From NCBI RefSeq assembly GCF_900324465.2, contig NC_046618.1:3782001-3846000 (forward strand): DNA of 64,000 nt. The letters are read 5' to 3'. The first letter of the stretch is position 1. Each line of letters starts with the position of its first letter. Of this stretch, positions 37,797 to 56,469 are shown one piece after another. A model generated the notes under the pieces. The model saw nothing but the letters and a program-made list of their open reading frames with translations, did not search any database and was not told where the DNA came from. The stretch is from Anabas testudineus (lineage: Eukaryota; Chordata; Actinopteri; Anabantiformes; Anabantidae). The position numbers and the translations under genes are program-made.

Positions 37797-40700
37797 CCTC
37801 TCCGAGAACCTCCCTGTTGTTCCTGTTACTTCACCAGACACTCAGCCACCTCATCTTCTTTGTAAAAATGTTTTACTTCCGTCTTGTGAACCCTGATGAC
37901 GCTGAGCGGATTTGATAACCAGGATTGAGAGCATGCTGCGAGTGGGTGAGCTGAGGTCACAGTGAAAAGGAACTTCTTTTCTCAATGGTCTTCTTGCAGC
38001 CAGTGGTTTTTGTGGCTTTGTCTGTCATTCTCTGACACGTTCGGTTACGCTTTCCATGTGTGGAAGATACGCTCAGTGAGCTGCACACTCATGCTGCACT
38101 GGCTGATAACAGCTATTTTTGGCCTAATGAACCTGCTGGATGCCCTCTGACAAACTCTGTGTCATTACGTAACACGTATCTGTAATGTTTAGTGGCATAT
38201 AAAAACAGAAAGGTAAGGATATTTAATAAGATGATGTCGAAACTACGTCATTAATGTGAAGTGTAAATTTGCATTATTGAATTGGTTCTGCTATTGTAGA
38301 CTAAATGTAATGAATAACACAGTGCAGCTCACCCTTTGTCTATTGACTTTAAAGTAGTTTGTTGCCATACATTAAACGTGACTCAATTAACCATATTTTA
38401 ATACACAAATCCTTCTTTGTTCTACCACAGTGTCTGCTATGGGTGGTGGTGAGTGTGTTGGTAGGGTTGGTGTTAGTGGGAGGGGGAGATAAGTCTGGTG
38501 AACTGCTATCTCCCTGTCCAGCAGGGCTCTAACTGGGGTCTTGCTGTCAATCAAACCAACAAGTAACCACCTCACACCAGTGCCTGCTGGACTGGACTGA
38601 TTAACCCTAGTCTGTTCCTCAGAGGAGCCAGCCCCCAAACATCTTTATCCAAACCTGTGTCGTGACTGAACAGCATGATGTGGTGCAGTGCAATAACAAG
38701 TTGTTATATCAATAATATATGATGACAGGTTATAATAATATTATAACTAGGAAACTAAATATCCAGTCATACCCCTTCTGTGTTATTTATGCTGGATTTT
38801 ATTCGTCACTTGTTGGCTTGTGTTATTCTTGCTATTTACCCAGTATAAGAGGGGACCCTAATCCCACAAGTTCAGTCGGAAACACACACAAAAAAACTGG
38901 CCGTTTGTAATGAATCTAACAGCAATTCATTGTTTTCTTGAGAAAACTTTCAAACTATCCCTCCTAAAATCATTAAGCATCTGTGTTAATATGATTGTAT
39001 GTTACAAGTCAGCAGGCAGCCAAACATGTGATGGAGCCAATGGTTGCAAAGCATGAATGAAACAAATAATCCATTTGTTTCAATCAAATACATTGAAAGC
39101 ATAGGCTTTCAATGCATAAGCTAGAAATCATAAACTAGGCTAGGCTCTGACCAGAGTCAGGGCAGATCAGTACAGTAGAGGTCAGGATTCACATGATTTA
39201 GGGTTTGCAGTTCACTTACTGTAAATGTGCCATGTGGAGTTTTATTGTGCAACAAATACTAATTATGCTGATTTTCACTGTTTTTCAACAGCACATGCAT
39301 GTGTGAGGTCCAACAAATATGCTGGATGCCAACAGTTTTTCCTTTTCACAGCTTTTGTTGCCACATTGCTCTTCCTCTTTTTCCATCAGTGCCACCAGCA
39401 GACAGTCGGTGGGTTAACATGGCTCCACTGGCAGGACTGTGTGTTGTGACCATACACGTGCTTGTATATGTGGACGAAATCCTATTTTTTAGGCACTTTT
39501 GACACTGTCCCAGTTTACTGGTAAAGTGGGACAATGTGTTATTAGTAAAGTGGTACAGCCATTTGAGTCACTGTAAAGAGGGAAAATGAAGAAATTTGGT
39601 CCCTTTTTACAAACCCTTATAAAATTCATACAATGTACTAGCTAGATGTTTGAAGAGGGATTTACTGAAATTTTGATTTACTTTGTGTTTGGTTAATGTC
39701 AATGCTATCTAACAACAATACAATAATAAGTGTGAAAATATTAGTTTGCATAAATAATTTGACAACTTGAGGTTGACAGTTAATACTAGCTATAGTAATA
39801 ATATTTCAAAATCATGTGACACAAATGAGAAGAGCAGGGGACAGAAGAGAAAGCACATAAGGAAAGAAGAACAGCTCAGAGCAGAAACAAGGGAAACGGT
39901 GGAGTGAGGACAGTATGAAGTCTACAATATTGGAATGTAAAGAGGAGCACAGACACACTCCTCAAGATGGCATGATGGCATAAATGTGAGAGTTAAGAAC
40001 AAGGACACAAGCCTGGCTCAGTTGTGTCTAAAGAGGGTGAGTAGAGTTGTTCGAACTGATCAAGAAGAACAGATGTTCCTGAAGGTTCCTTTTTACAAAT
40101 TTGATATCCCCATGAAATGTTAACAAATGGTAATTGTTGTGTTTTTAATTCAAAAACTGAATGTGTTGAAGTGTCCCAGTTTTGGTTTGGGTCAGTGTGT
40201 GTTTGAGGAAGAGTCATTCATCCTGTGTGCACTATTTATATTGTTTCCTTTATATAGCATAGTAGAGACCTCGAGCTATTTAGAATAGCCCAAACGCCAT
40301 AGCCCCACATGTGAGAGGCTACAGCATTTGAATCATAATTAAAAATAGTTTTCGAAAAGTTTATTTACCCTACCTTTGCAGCAATATTGTGATTAGAGTC
40401 ATCCCACATTCCAGAGCCAATCAAACACATAATAGTTGTTTTATTGATTTACTTCATTTGATGTTTTATCATCCGGTCTTTCAAGACCCTCTGTGTATTT
40501 AACAGAAAGCTTGTCATTCAGATCCAATATTTCAGGAACATTTTTTAAGTATCAAAATTGAGTTGTTGAACTTGAAAAAGATCGTAAACCACACCATGAC
40601 ATTCCATACACCACACATACATTTTCACATACACATGTTGCTCTATGAAAACACAACACTGGCTGATACTAGAGACAAATAAAAATACTTTTGCAGCTTG

Positions 40701-40933
40701 ATTGTTTTCAATAACCAGTAATGTCTCTATAAAATCAAAGACTGGAAGTGTGAATAAAAGAAAAGCTGCATCAGAAAACTAGAGCACACTTACTATATGT
40801 CTTCCCAAGTATAAATGTTGCCTGTGCTTAAACAGAAACAGAAGTATAATGCCAGTACATGTTGCTCTACAGTGCCTGCAGCACATAGGCCTGATGTCCT
40901 GCTGGGTCATAAAATGGTGCAGAAACAACAGCG
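37797..40933. other. susd1-A upstream region and 3' UTR of the paralemmin fragment
   Basis: Upstream of susd1-A lie its 5' UTR and presumed promoter; no TATA box is obvious. The right part is the duplicated 3' UTR of the paralemmin-like gene, with a - strand AATAAA at 40440-40445. No other coding region is recognised; the short open frames around 38387-38638 and 39225-39534 show no family resemblance and recur unchanged in copy B simply because the DNA is duplicated. Confidence 0.5.
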
Positions 40934-41297
40934 TTACTTCTTGTATGCAGTGTCACTGTCCTCAGGCGGCAGTGCTTCAGGAGCAGGAGATTCCTCCTTC
41001 GACTCTGACACTGTGCCACTGGAGGTGGACAGCAGCCTCCCACACACCAGGTCAGCAGCTTTTCCATCCATGTTTGACAAATCTGTCACCGTTTTCTCTC
41101 TCAGCGACATGTCTCCATCATCATCGTCATTGATCAGCACAAACTCCTTAAGGTAAACCTTCCCCACCCCACGGAGACTGTGGTTCTCTGCTGATTCGTC
41201 CATGGTTTGTGCGTCCACAAATGTCAGAGTTGAACTCTCTGTTAGGGTCTCATGCTGGTCTGTGGAGTTGTCCTCTGGCCCCGAGTAGGCCTGGCTG
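40934..41297 (-). pseudogene. Truncated paralemmin-like C-terminal exon (copy A)
   Basis: This is the 3' part of the exon found complete at 51464-52117. It starts abruptly at the duplication border in the phrase QAYSGPEDNSTDQHE, so the first part of the exon is absent. A single base change relative to the other copy turns AAA (after DTAYKK) into TAA at 40934-40936, which removes the last residues including the CTIL prenylation box. As a paralemmin it is therefore dead. Its frame is however entered in register from susd1 copy B (see the read-through feature). Confidence 0.85.
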
Positions 41298-41367
41298 TGT
41301 GTAAATGTAATTTTCATAACATTCACAATTTTTAAAGAGTGTCTGGATACTTTGACCAGTGAGTTAC
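40934..41367 (-). other. In-frame read-through from susd1-B into paralemmin tail
   Basis: In copy B the donor after exon 17 (41368-41407) has lost its partner exon 18. If it is not spliced, codons continue GGT AAC TCA CTG and onward without a stop, cross the 5-base junction at 41298-41302, and enter the paralemmin tail in its native frame (SQAYSGPEDN), ending at the TAA at 40934. This adds 144 residues to about 866 of susd1-B. A - strand AATAAA at 40440-40445 lies downstream. The open frame is seen directly; that it is expressed is inference. Confidence 0.6.
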
Positions 41368-48355
<6,988 letters not shown>

Positions 48356-51300
48356 CCTCTCCGAGAACCTCCCTGTTGTTCCTGTTACTTCACCAGACAC
48401 TCAGCCACCTCATCTTCTTTGTAAAAATGTTTTACTTCCGTCTTGTGAACCCTGATGACGCTGAGCGGATTTGATAACCAGGATTGAGAGCATGCTGCGA
48501 ATGGGTGAGCTGAGGTCACAGTGAAAAGGAACTTCTTTTCTCAATGGTCTTCTTGCAGCCAGTGGTTTTTGTGGCTTTGTCTGTCATTCTCTGACACGTT
48601 CGGTTACGCTTTCCATGTGTGGAAGATACGCTCAGTGAGCTGCACACTCATGCTGCACTGGCTGATAACAGCTATTTTTGGCCTAATGAACCTGCTGGAT
48701 GCCCTCTGACAAACTCTGTGTCATTACGTAACACGTATCTGTAATGTTTAGTGGCAAATAAAAACAGAAAGGTAAGGATATTTAATTAGATGATGTCGAA
48801 ACTACGTCATTAATGTGAAGTGTAAATTTGCATTATTGAATTGGTTCTGCTATTGTAGACTAAATGTAATGAATAACACAGTGCAGCTCACCCTTTGTCT
48901 ATTGACTTTAAAGTAGTTTGTTGCCATACATTAAACGTGACTCAATTAACCATATTTTAATACACAAATCCTTCTTTGTTCTACCACAGTGTCTGCTATG
49001 GGTGGTGGTGAGTGTGTTGGTAGGGTTGGTGTTAGTGGGAGGGGGAGATAAGTCTGGTGAACTGCTATCTCCCTGTCCAGCAGGGCTCTAACTGGGGTCT
49101 TGCTGTCAATCAAACCAACAAGTAACCACCTCACACCAGTGCCTGCTGGACTGGACTGATTAACCCTAGTCTGTTCCTCAGAGGAGCCAGCCCCCAAACA
49201 TCTTTATCCAAACCTGTGTCGTGACTGAACAGCATGATGTGGTGCAGTGCAATAACAAGTTGTTATATCAATAATATATGATGACAGGTTATAATAATAT
49301 TATAACTAGGAAACTAAATATCCAGTCATACCCCTTCTGTGTTATTTATGCTGGATTTTATTCTTCACTTGTTGGCTTGTGTTATTCTTGCTATTTACCC
49401 AGTATAAGAGGGGACCCTAATCCCACAAGTTCAGTCGGAAACACACACAAAAAAACTGGCCGTTTGTAATGAATCTAACAGCAATTCATTGTTTTCTTGA
49501 GAAAACTTTCAAACTATCCCTGCTAAAATCATTATGCATCTGTGTTAATATGATTGTATGTTACAAGTCAGCAGGCAGCCAAACATGTGATGGAGCCAAT
49601 GGTTGCAAAGCATGAATGAAACAAATAATCCATTTGTTTCAATCAAATACATTGAAAGCATAGGCTTTCAATGCATAAGCTAGAAATCATAAACTAGGCT
49701 AGGCTCTGACCAGAGTCAGGGCAGATCAGTACAGTAGAGGTCAGGATTCACATGATTTAGGGTTTGCAGTTCACTTACTGTAAATGTGCCATGTGGAGTT
49801 TTGTTGTGCAACAAATACTAATTATGCTGATTTTCACTGTTTTTCAACAGCACATGCATGTGTGAGGTCCAACAAATATGCTGGATGCCAACAGTTTTTC
49901 CTTTTCACAGCTTTTGTTGCCACATTTGTTGCCTCATTTTCCATCAGTGCCACCAGCAGACAGTCGGTGGGTTAACATGGCTCCACTGGCAGGACTGTGT
50001 GTTGTGACCATACACGTGCTTGTATATGTGGACGAAATCCTATTTTTTAGGCACTTTTGACACTGTCCCAGTTTACTGGTAAAGTGGGACAATGTGTTAT
50101 TAGTAAAGTGGTACAGCCATTTAAGTCACTGTAAAGAGGGAAAATGAAGAAATTTGGTCCTTTTTTACAAACCCTTATAAAATTCATACAATGTACTAGC
50201 TAGATGTTTGAAGAGGGATTTACTGAAATTTTGATTTACTTTGTGTTTGGTTAATGTCAATGCTATTTAACAACAATACAATAATAAGTGTGAAAATATT
50301 AGTTTGCATAAATAATTTGACAACTTGAGGTTGACAGTTAATACTAGCTATAGTAATAATATTTCAAAATCATGTGACACAAATGAGAAGAGCAGGGGAC
50401 AGAAGAGAAAGCACATAAGGAAAGAAGAACAGCTCAGAGCAGAAACAAGGGAAACGGTGGAGTGAGGACAGTATGAAGTCTACAATATTGGAATGTAAAG
50501 AGGAGCACAGACACACTCCTCAAGATGGCATGATGGCATAAATGTGAGAGATAAGAACAAGGACACAAGCCTGGCTCAGTTGTGTCTAAAGGGGTGAGTA
50601 GAGTTGTTCGAACTGATCAAGAAGAACAGATGTTCCTGAAGGTTCCTTTTTACAAATTTGATATCCCCATGAAATGTTAACAAATGGTAATTGTTGTGTT
50701 TTTAATTCAAAAACTGAATGTGTTGAAGTGTCCCAGTTTTGGTTTGGGTCAGTGTGTGTTTGAGGAAGAGTCATTCATCCTGTGTGCACTATTTATATTG
50801 TTTCCTTTATATAGCATAGTAGAGACCTCGAGCTATTTAGAATAGCCCAAACGCCATAGCCCCACATGTGAGAGGCTACAGCATTTGAATCATAATTAAA
50901 AATAGTTTTCGAAAAGTGTATTTACCCTACCTTTGCAGCAATATTGTGATTAGAGTCATCCCACATTCCAGAGCCAATCAAACACATAATAGTTGTTTTA
51001 TTGATTTACTTCATTTGATGTTTTATCATCCGGTCTTTCAAGACCCTCTGTGTATTTAACAGAAAGCTTGTCATTCAGATCCAATATTTCAGGAACATTT
51101 TTTAAGTATCAAAATTGAGTTGTTGAACTTGAAAAAGATCGTAAACCACACCATGACATTCCATACACCACACATACATTTTCACATACACATGTTGCTC
51201 TACGAAAACACAACACTGGCTGATACTAGAGACAAATAAAAATACTTTTGCAGCTTGATTGTTTTCAATAACCAGTAATGTCTCTATAAAATCAAAGACT

Positions 51301-51463
51301 GGAAGTGTGAATAAAAGAAAAGCTGCATCAGAAAACTAGAGCACACTTATTATATGTCTTCCCAAGTATAAATGTTGCCTGTGCTTAAACAGAAACAGAA
51401 GTATAATGCCAGTACATGTTGCTCTACAGTGCCTGCAGCACATAGGCCTGATGTCCTGCTGGG
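48356..51463. other. susd1-B upstream region and paralemmin-like 3' UTR
   Basis: Copy B counterpart of 37797-40933. The right part is the 3' UTR of the complete paralemmin-like exon, with a - strand AATAAA at 50997-51002. The left part is the presumed duplicated susd1 promoter region. No additional gene is seen. Confidence 0.5.
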
Positions 51464-52117
51464 TCATAAAATGGTGCAGAAACAACAGCGTTTCTTCTTG
51501 TATGCAGTGTCACTGTCCTCAGGCGGCAGTGCTTCAGGAGCAGGAGATTCCTCCTTCGACTCTGACACTGTGCCACTGGAGGTGGACAGCAGCCTCCCAC
51601 ACACCAGGTCAGCAGCTTTTCCATCCATGTTTGACAAATCTGTCACCGTTTTCTCTCTCAGCGACATGTCTCCATCATCATCGTCATCGATCAGCACAAA
51701 CTCCTTAAGGTAAACCTTCCCCACCCCACGGAGACTGTGGTTCTCTGCTGATTCGTCCATGGTTTGTGCGTCCACAAATGTCAGAGTTGAACTCTCTGTT
51801 AGGGTCTCATGCTGGTCTGTGGAGTTGTCCTCTGGCCCCGAGTAGGCCTGGCTGCTCGAATCCAACATCCACATGGAGTCTCTGTGAACACTATTGTCTT
51901 TTGTGTCGTACAGGTGGTCCTGGCTGTTAGAGATGATGTCTGGCATCTTACCGTGGGAACCATTCTCTGTGGTATGGCCATTCCCAGAGTACATCCTAAA
52001 AGCTACCTTCTGGTAGTCATGGTAGACCTGTACGCTGATGCTCTCTGTGGGAGAAGAGAGTGGGATGCTGGCAGTGCTGCCCTTTCCTTGCTTCTTCATG
52101 TATTTAATTTGGATGCT
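51464..52117 (-). CDS. Paralemmin-like protein, C-terminal exon with CaaX box
   Basis: A single exon of 218 codons, bounded upstream by a TTTGTTTCAG acceptor and ending in TGA. It contains VQVYHDYQKVAFRMYSGNGH followed by TTENGSHG, which aligns by eye with the paralemmin motif (YDDGRKVIYEV, VENGVH), an acidic middle with EFVLIDDDDDGD, and the end KKKRCCFCTIL: a basic patch, nearby cysteines and a CaaX box with terminal Leu, which favours geranylgeranylation and membrane anchoring. Paralemmins are lipid-anchored plasma-membrane proteins that shape cell processes. The N-terminal coiled-coil exons were not found between here and the next gene, so the locus is partial or has lost them. The family call is probable, not certain; the human neighbours SUSD1 and PALM2 on 9q31 support it. 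Confidence 0.6.
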   Translation of the reverse strand, partial: SIQIKYMKKQGKGSTASIPLSSPTESISVQVYHDYQKVAFRMYSGNGHTTENGSHGKMPDIISNSQDHLYDTKDNSVHRDSMWMLDSSSQAYSGPEDNSTDQHETLTESSTLTFVDAQTMDESAENHSLRGVGKVYLKEFVLIDDDDDGDMSLREKTVTDLSNMDGKAADLVCGRLLSTSSGTVSESKEESPAPEALPPEDSDTAYKKKRCCFCTIL

Positions 52118-52589
52118 CTGAAACAAAATAGAGAAAATAGTGTGACTACTCATTCTTCAGAAATTGCTGGCTGCCAAGTAAACCTTAAATGTGGTGTGCT
52201 ACTTGCCGTAGCTGTGGCACACAGTTCGAGTTTGTTCTTCTAACACAACTTAAAGTTATCTTGATCAAATATTGCGTGCTTAGTTTGGTTGATTTCGATT
52301 TATTAGTTCATTTAATAAGTTAGGTATTTAATCTAGCTTCATTCGAAAAATCTGTTGTGAAAATGTAAATTTTTTTATACTCATGATTTTATTAACTGTT
52401 ATTAATGTAAACACCTTCTAAAATTTGATCATTTTAATAATGAACATTGCTTCTAGTTTGAGACAAAATGTACTAAAATAAGTACAAAACAACAACAAAC
52501 TGTGTCCAGCAGCTTTAATACATTTTAAGTGTACTGGGGTAAGGACTAAATTAAATCAAAAGTTGGCGACAAAAAACTATCAGAAAAAT

Positions 52590-52880
52590 ACCTCATTAAT
52601 GTTAAAGTGTAAACAGGTTTCTACAAAGCCAAAGGTGCATCTGCTAAATACTGACCTGAAGGGGGTGAATATTAATGCAAACACTGATTTCACCTTACAA
52701 ATTTTTATTTCTTTGAAATTACTGTGTGGAAAATTGTTTTCACTTTGACATTTGTATGGTATATTTCTGAATTTTTTTATGTCAAAGTCGCCACCTTTTA
52801 TTGATCATGATTGATTTATAATGTCAATAAAAGGATGAGATCCAGGGGGGTGAACACTTTTCATAATAAATTTAGTAGAA
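52590..52880. mobile_element. Tc1/mariner-like terminal fragment
   Basis: The phrases GGGGGTGAATATTAATGCAA, TTTTCACTTTGACATTTGTA and GGGGGGTGAACACTTTTCAT follow one another as in the right-hand terminal region of a fish Tc1-like element (GGTGAATACTT motif repeated at the end). There is no transposase frame. Confidence 0.6.
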
Positions 52881-54377
52881 TTACCACCTTTTGACAGTTT
52901 CAACAAAAACAGACATAACCTTGAAATCAGAAATCAAGGAGTATTGAATTGCATTAGATTGCACAGGTGAATAAAGTGACCAGCTCCAAAATCTTACATA
53001 AGTCTTCATGTAGGCTGAAATGTGGAGATTTTCCAACTGCTATGGAAGCATCCACCCTATATTTGCTAATACATGTCTTCACTAATTTATTCAGGTTTTT
53101 CTCTGAACTCGTCACAGGTCTGCACATCACTATTGTGCTTTTGCAGGAACAGAGCATTAACCCTGCCCTGTAGAATGCATGTTACCATAATGCAGTATTA
53201 ATACTGTTCACATTTCTAACTAAATGGGGCAGGTAAGAGTAAGTGCATCGAGGTTGTTTTCTGAACAACAGTGGACTGATAAGAAAGAACAAGCTGTCAT
53301 TTAGTGCTGGCCTCTCAGAATAAATAAATGAAGCTGGTACTTTTAAAAAAGGCAAAAAATAACTTAAATTCCCCGAGGATCAGCTCTTTGAAGGAGACAG
53401 ATGAACTCCTCTAAAGTGCTCTAACTAAGGACTGTATGTGTGTTTCATCTGTTTCCCTCTCTCTCTCTCACACACACACCTGTCAAAGAAGCAACATTTC
53501 AGATGCCACCAGCCAGAGCTTACATCTTAATGTACAAATATAGCTTTATATTACACTTCTACTACACTGACAGTTGTACGTTACATGAACACGTGAGATT
53601 TTTACAAAGAGTACAGGATTAAAGGACACCTACCAGAGGAGTGTTTCCTTTTTACAACTCTGTGTATTAAAAGCAATACACTCTGTATGGCAGCTCAGCA
53701 GACTGACCCTCTTACACTTGACTGACTCCTCATATGCATGACAGAATTAGGACTCTATAAATGAATAATAACAGCAATGTACATGTTCCAGCAGCTGCCT
53801 GTGTGCTCCACTCCCGCATGTGGCAGCAATTGAGCAACAACAGATGAAAAATAGATGTGGTTTTAACACACTCTATGCATTACTTCTTTAGTTTACACTT
53901 GGTGGGTTGCTCCTTTGTCTCAGCAGTGACTACATGAAGGTTTTCCTCTGGCAGAAGGAAGTTAGAGTTGCAGGACAAAGAGAAATTACATAATTTTTCT
54001 TTTCTGCCCTGTTATTTTGTACGTTTTCTGTTCTTAATTTCCATCATCTCCTTTAGGATGAGTTTAGTTTGAATAAGCCTGTCCTAATAGTCACCTTTTG
54101 CATTCAAATGAAGCATCTCCCAGAGACAGAAAACTGATAAAGCACTATTTAGCTGACTTCTTTTAACAATACTGAATGTCACTGCAATTCAGTGTGAGCA
54201 ATGTACAGGAATTACACAAGATGGACTAACTAACACTACCCTATCCACTACGTAGCCTATAATGAATTAACTATATCAATCACCAAAGTGATTTAACAAC
54301 AGATACATCATACATGTAGTAGTCTCAGTATTCACAATAATCCACTTCAATTCAAATATACAAAAAAATGCTTTTAC

Positions 54378-54520
54378 CTCACGCCCTCCTCAGCTGAACT
54401 CAGCTCCCCAGAAGTGTGTGTAATGAAAATCACATAGCAGGAGTTGTGTCCCTTGGATCTCCACCGCAGCTGGTTGGAAGTGATTCCTCCTCTGCCTGGA
54501 TGTCTAGTAACACAGATCCT
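54378..54520 (-). other. Possible non-coding exon next to (CA)n run
   Basis: On the - strand this GC-richer stretch ends in GGCGTGAG followed by GTAAAAG, a plausible donor at 54378/54377. No frame through it looks conserved. It could be a 5' UTR exon serving the paralemmin-like exon downstream, but that is only a guess. Confidence 0.2.
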
Positions 54521-54521
54521 A

Positions 54522-54522
<1 letters not shown>

Positions 54523-54594
<72 letters not shown>
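54523..54594. repeat. (CA)n microsatellite, about 36 units
   Basis: An uninterrupted CA dinucleotide run. Open frames reading through it, such as a Cys-Val repeat on the - strand, are artefacts. Confidence 0.97.
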
Positions 54595-54597
<3 letters not shown>

Positions 54598-55589
54598 CCC
54601 CTCATCTCATAAACTAATATTGTACTTGTGTGCAGGAAAGTAGACTGTCACAGTATGCTCCACTTACTGTAGTCACATTGGAAAAGCTTCTTTTTTGTTA
54701 TTGCTTTTGCTGCAGTGTATGATTTTATAGCAAAATGGTTTCGATACACATATGTACATTTTAACACTAAGAATCTGTATCGACAGTTAATAAAACAAAG
54801 ATCCACTTTGGTCAGAATTGTTTATGTTAAATGAGAAAGAAATGCAATTATGCAAAAAGGTAACATGCACTTAGACGCATTTTGTTGATTCACTTTGATA
54901 TACTGGAAAATCCACTTCCTTCTTTGCCAACCTGAGAATAATACCCCTCTCATCTTTGTATGGTAAATATGAAGATAATGCCAGCAACCTGCTGGCTTGA
55001 ACTAGCTTAAATACAAGAAACAGGGAGAAAGTCGTGTATATTTGAACAACAAACGATTCTTTTATAAAGTGCAGTTCTTTCAGTTCCATGCACTGAACAT
55101 ATTCCAATAAATAATACAAGGGAGCAGACTTTAACATACAAGAAAGCTGCAAACAGGAATATTGGCGGGATGAAATATTGAAAAGTCTACATTCCCTGTG
55201 GAGGTAGTGGCTGCATTAACCTAGTAAAGTCAACTGAAAAACAGATCCACACACTATTTACTATTTTTTAGCCAATACGATGCTTTCAGGTTTAAAATAA
55301 TATCTCACAGAACAGTTATGTCATGAAATGGACTGACATAGTACTATCATGGAGCAACAGCCTGCAGCAAGAGTTTAGTTTACCAAATCTCAAAGCAGGT
55401 GCTGACCTAGCCTAGCCCTGCCGAATGTTCAAACTAAAAATATGTATAAAACTCCTAACTTAACAGTCTTCATGAGATACATAAGCAGCAATGTGTAAAA
55501 GTGCAGGCTGTAGTTTTGCAGGGAATGAGCAGGCTGGCAACTGCATTACTAAACTGGTTTGGTTGTATACAAACCAGAAGGCACTGCCT

Positions 55590-55815
55590 AAATTATTCTA
55601 ATAGACATTTATTGGAATGTTATGTGAAAGACCAACACAAAGTGGCATACAATTGTGAAGTAGAAAGAAAATTATACACAGTTTATTTATTTTTTACAAA
55701 TAAAAAACTGAAAAGTGCAGTGTGCAAAGGTATTCAGCCCCCCTGAGTCAATACTTTGTGGAACCCCCTTTTACTGCAATTACAGCTGCAAGTCTTTTGG
55801 GGTATGTCTCCACCA
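55590..55815. mobile_element. Tc1/mariner-like terminal fragment
   Basis: The segment contains AAAGACCAACACAAAGTGGC, a GCAAAGGTATTCAGCCCCCC phrase and ACAGCTGCAAGTCTTTTGGG, characteristic of one end of a widespread fish Tc1-like transposon recognised from memory. Only that end remains. Confidence 0.65.
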
Positions 55816-56469
55816 GCTTTGCACATCTAGATAATCCCAACCATAAGAGCATCATTCCTCTTTAAGTGTGATGTAATAATGTAAACCAAGATACACAGTC
55901 ATATGCACAGTTCATTTGTCTGAGCTGACCAACCTTAGATTGATCTGGACTGGCAGAATGTTTCAAGGAGCAGGGACAAGACTGTATAACTTGTCACATC
56001 CACAACATGTATATAATTTTAAAAAATCCAAAGCTTGTTTCAAAGTTATAAATGATCAGTTGCTCCCATCTCTCTTTGTCTTTTACTGCAAGGCAGCATC
56101 TCACGAGAACATTTTAGTTTGTCATTGTGATACATAGGCCACCTACTATCTGCAGCAAGTGGACTGACATACTGTTACAAATATAATAACTAATCAGAAA
56201 AGAAAATCTAAAGTAAATCAACTCAGTTTGTACATATATTAAATCATCATACCCAACTGGATATGAAACATGTTTGTTTACAATGGGAATCATGTCACAT
56301 AAATGTCTTTTAGTGGCATCTAGCATAGGCCTTTGAATATGAGAACTACTCATATTTTAAAAAAATCAACATAGTCTGTAGAACAATGCTGTATCATTAT
56401 TATAAACATTGCTTAATTTAATTAATTTACAAACACAACATTACAAATATAAACACAGCTCTGTGTTAA

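Larger units (their letters stand above)
52118..56469. other. Intergenic between paralemmin-like exon and MaoC-like gene
   Basis: About 4.35 kb without a recognisable coding exon on either strand. It holds two Tc1-like pieces, a long (CA)n run and one possible non-coding exon, listed separately. It was searched by eye for a paralemmin N-terminal coiled coil rich in Glu, Lys and Arg and none was found. Confidence 0.5.

Noticed and set aside
41298-41367. Splice from susd1-B donor 17 to a CACACAG acceptor just before the paralemmin tail
   Set aside because: The intron would be only about 70 nt with a poor pyrimidine tract, and the joined frame stops after about 17 codons; read-through is the more productive reading.
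54374-54592. Cys-Val repeat frame on -, with a Thr-His repeat frame on +
   Set aside because: Both are translations of the (CA)n microsatellite.
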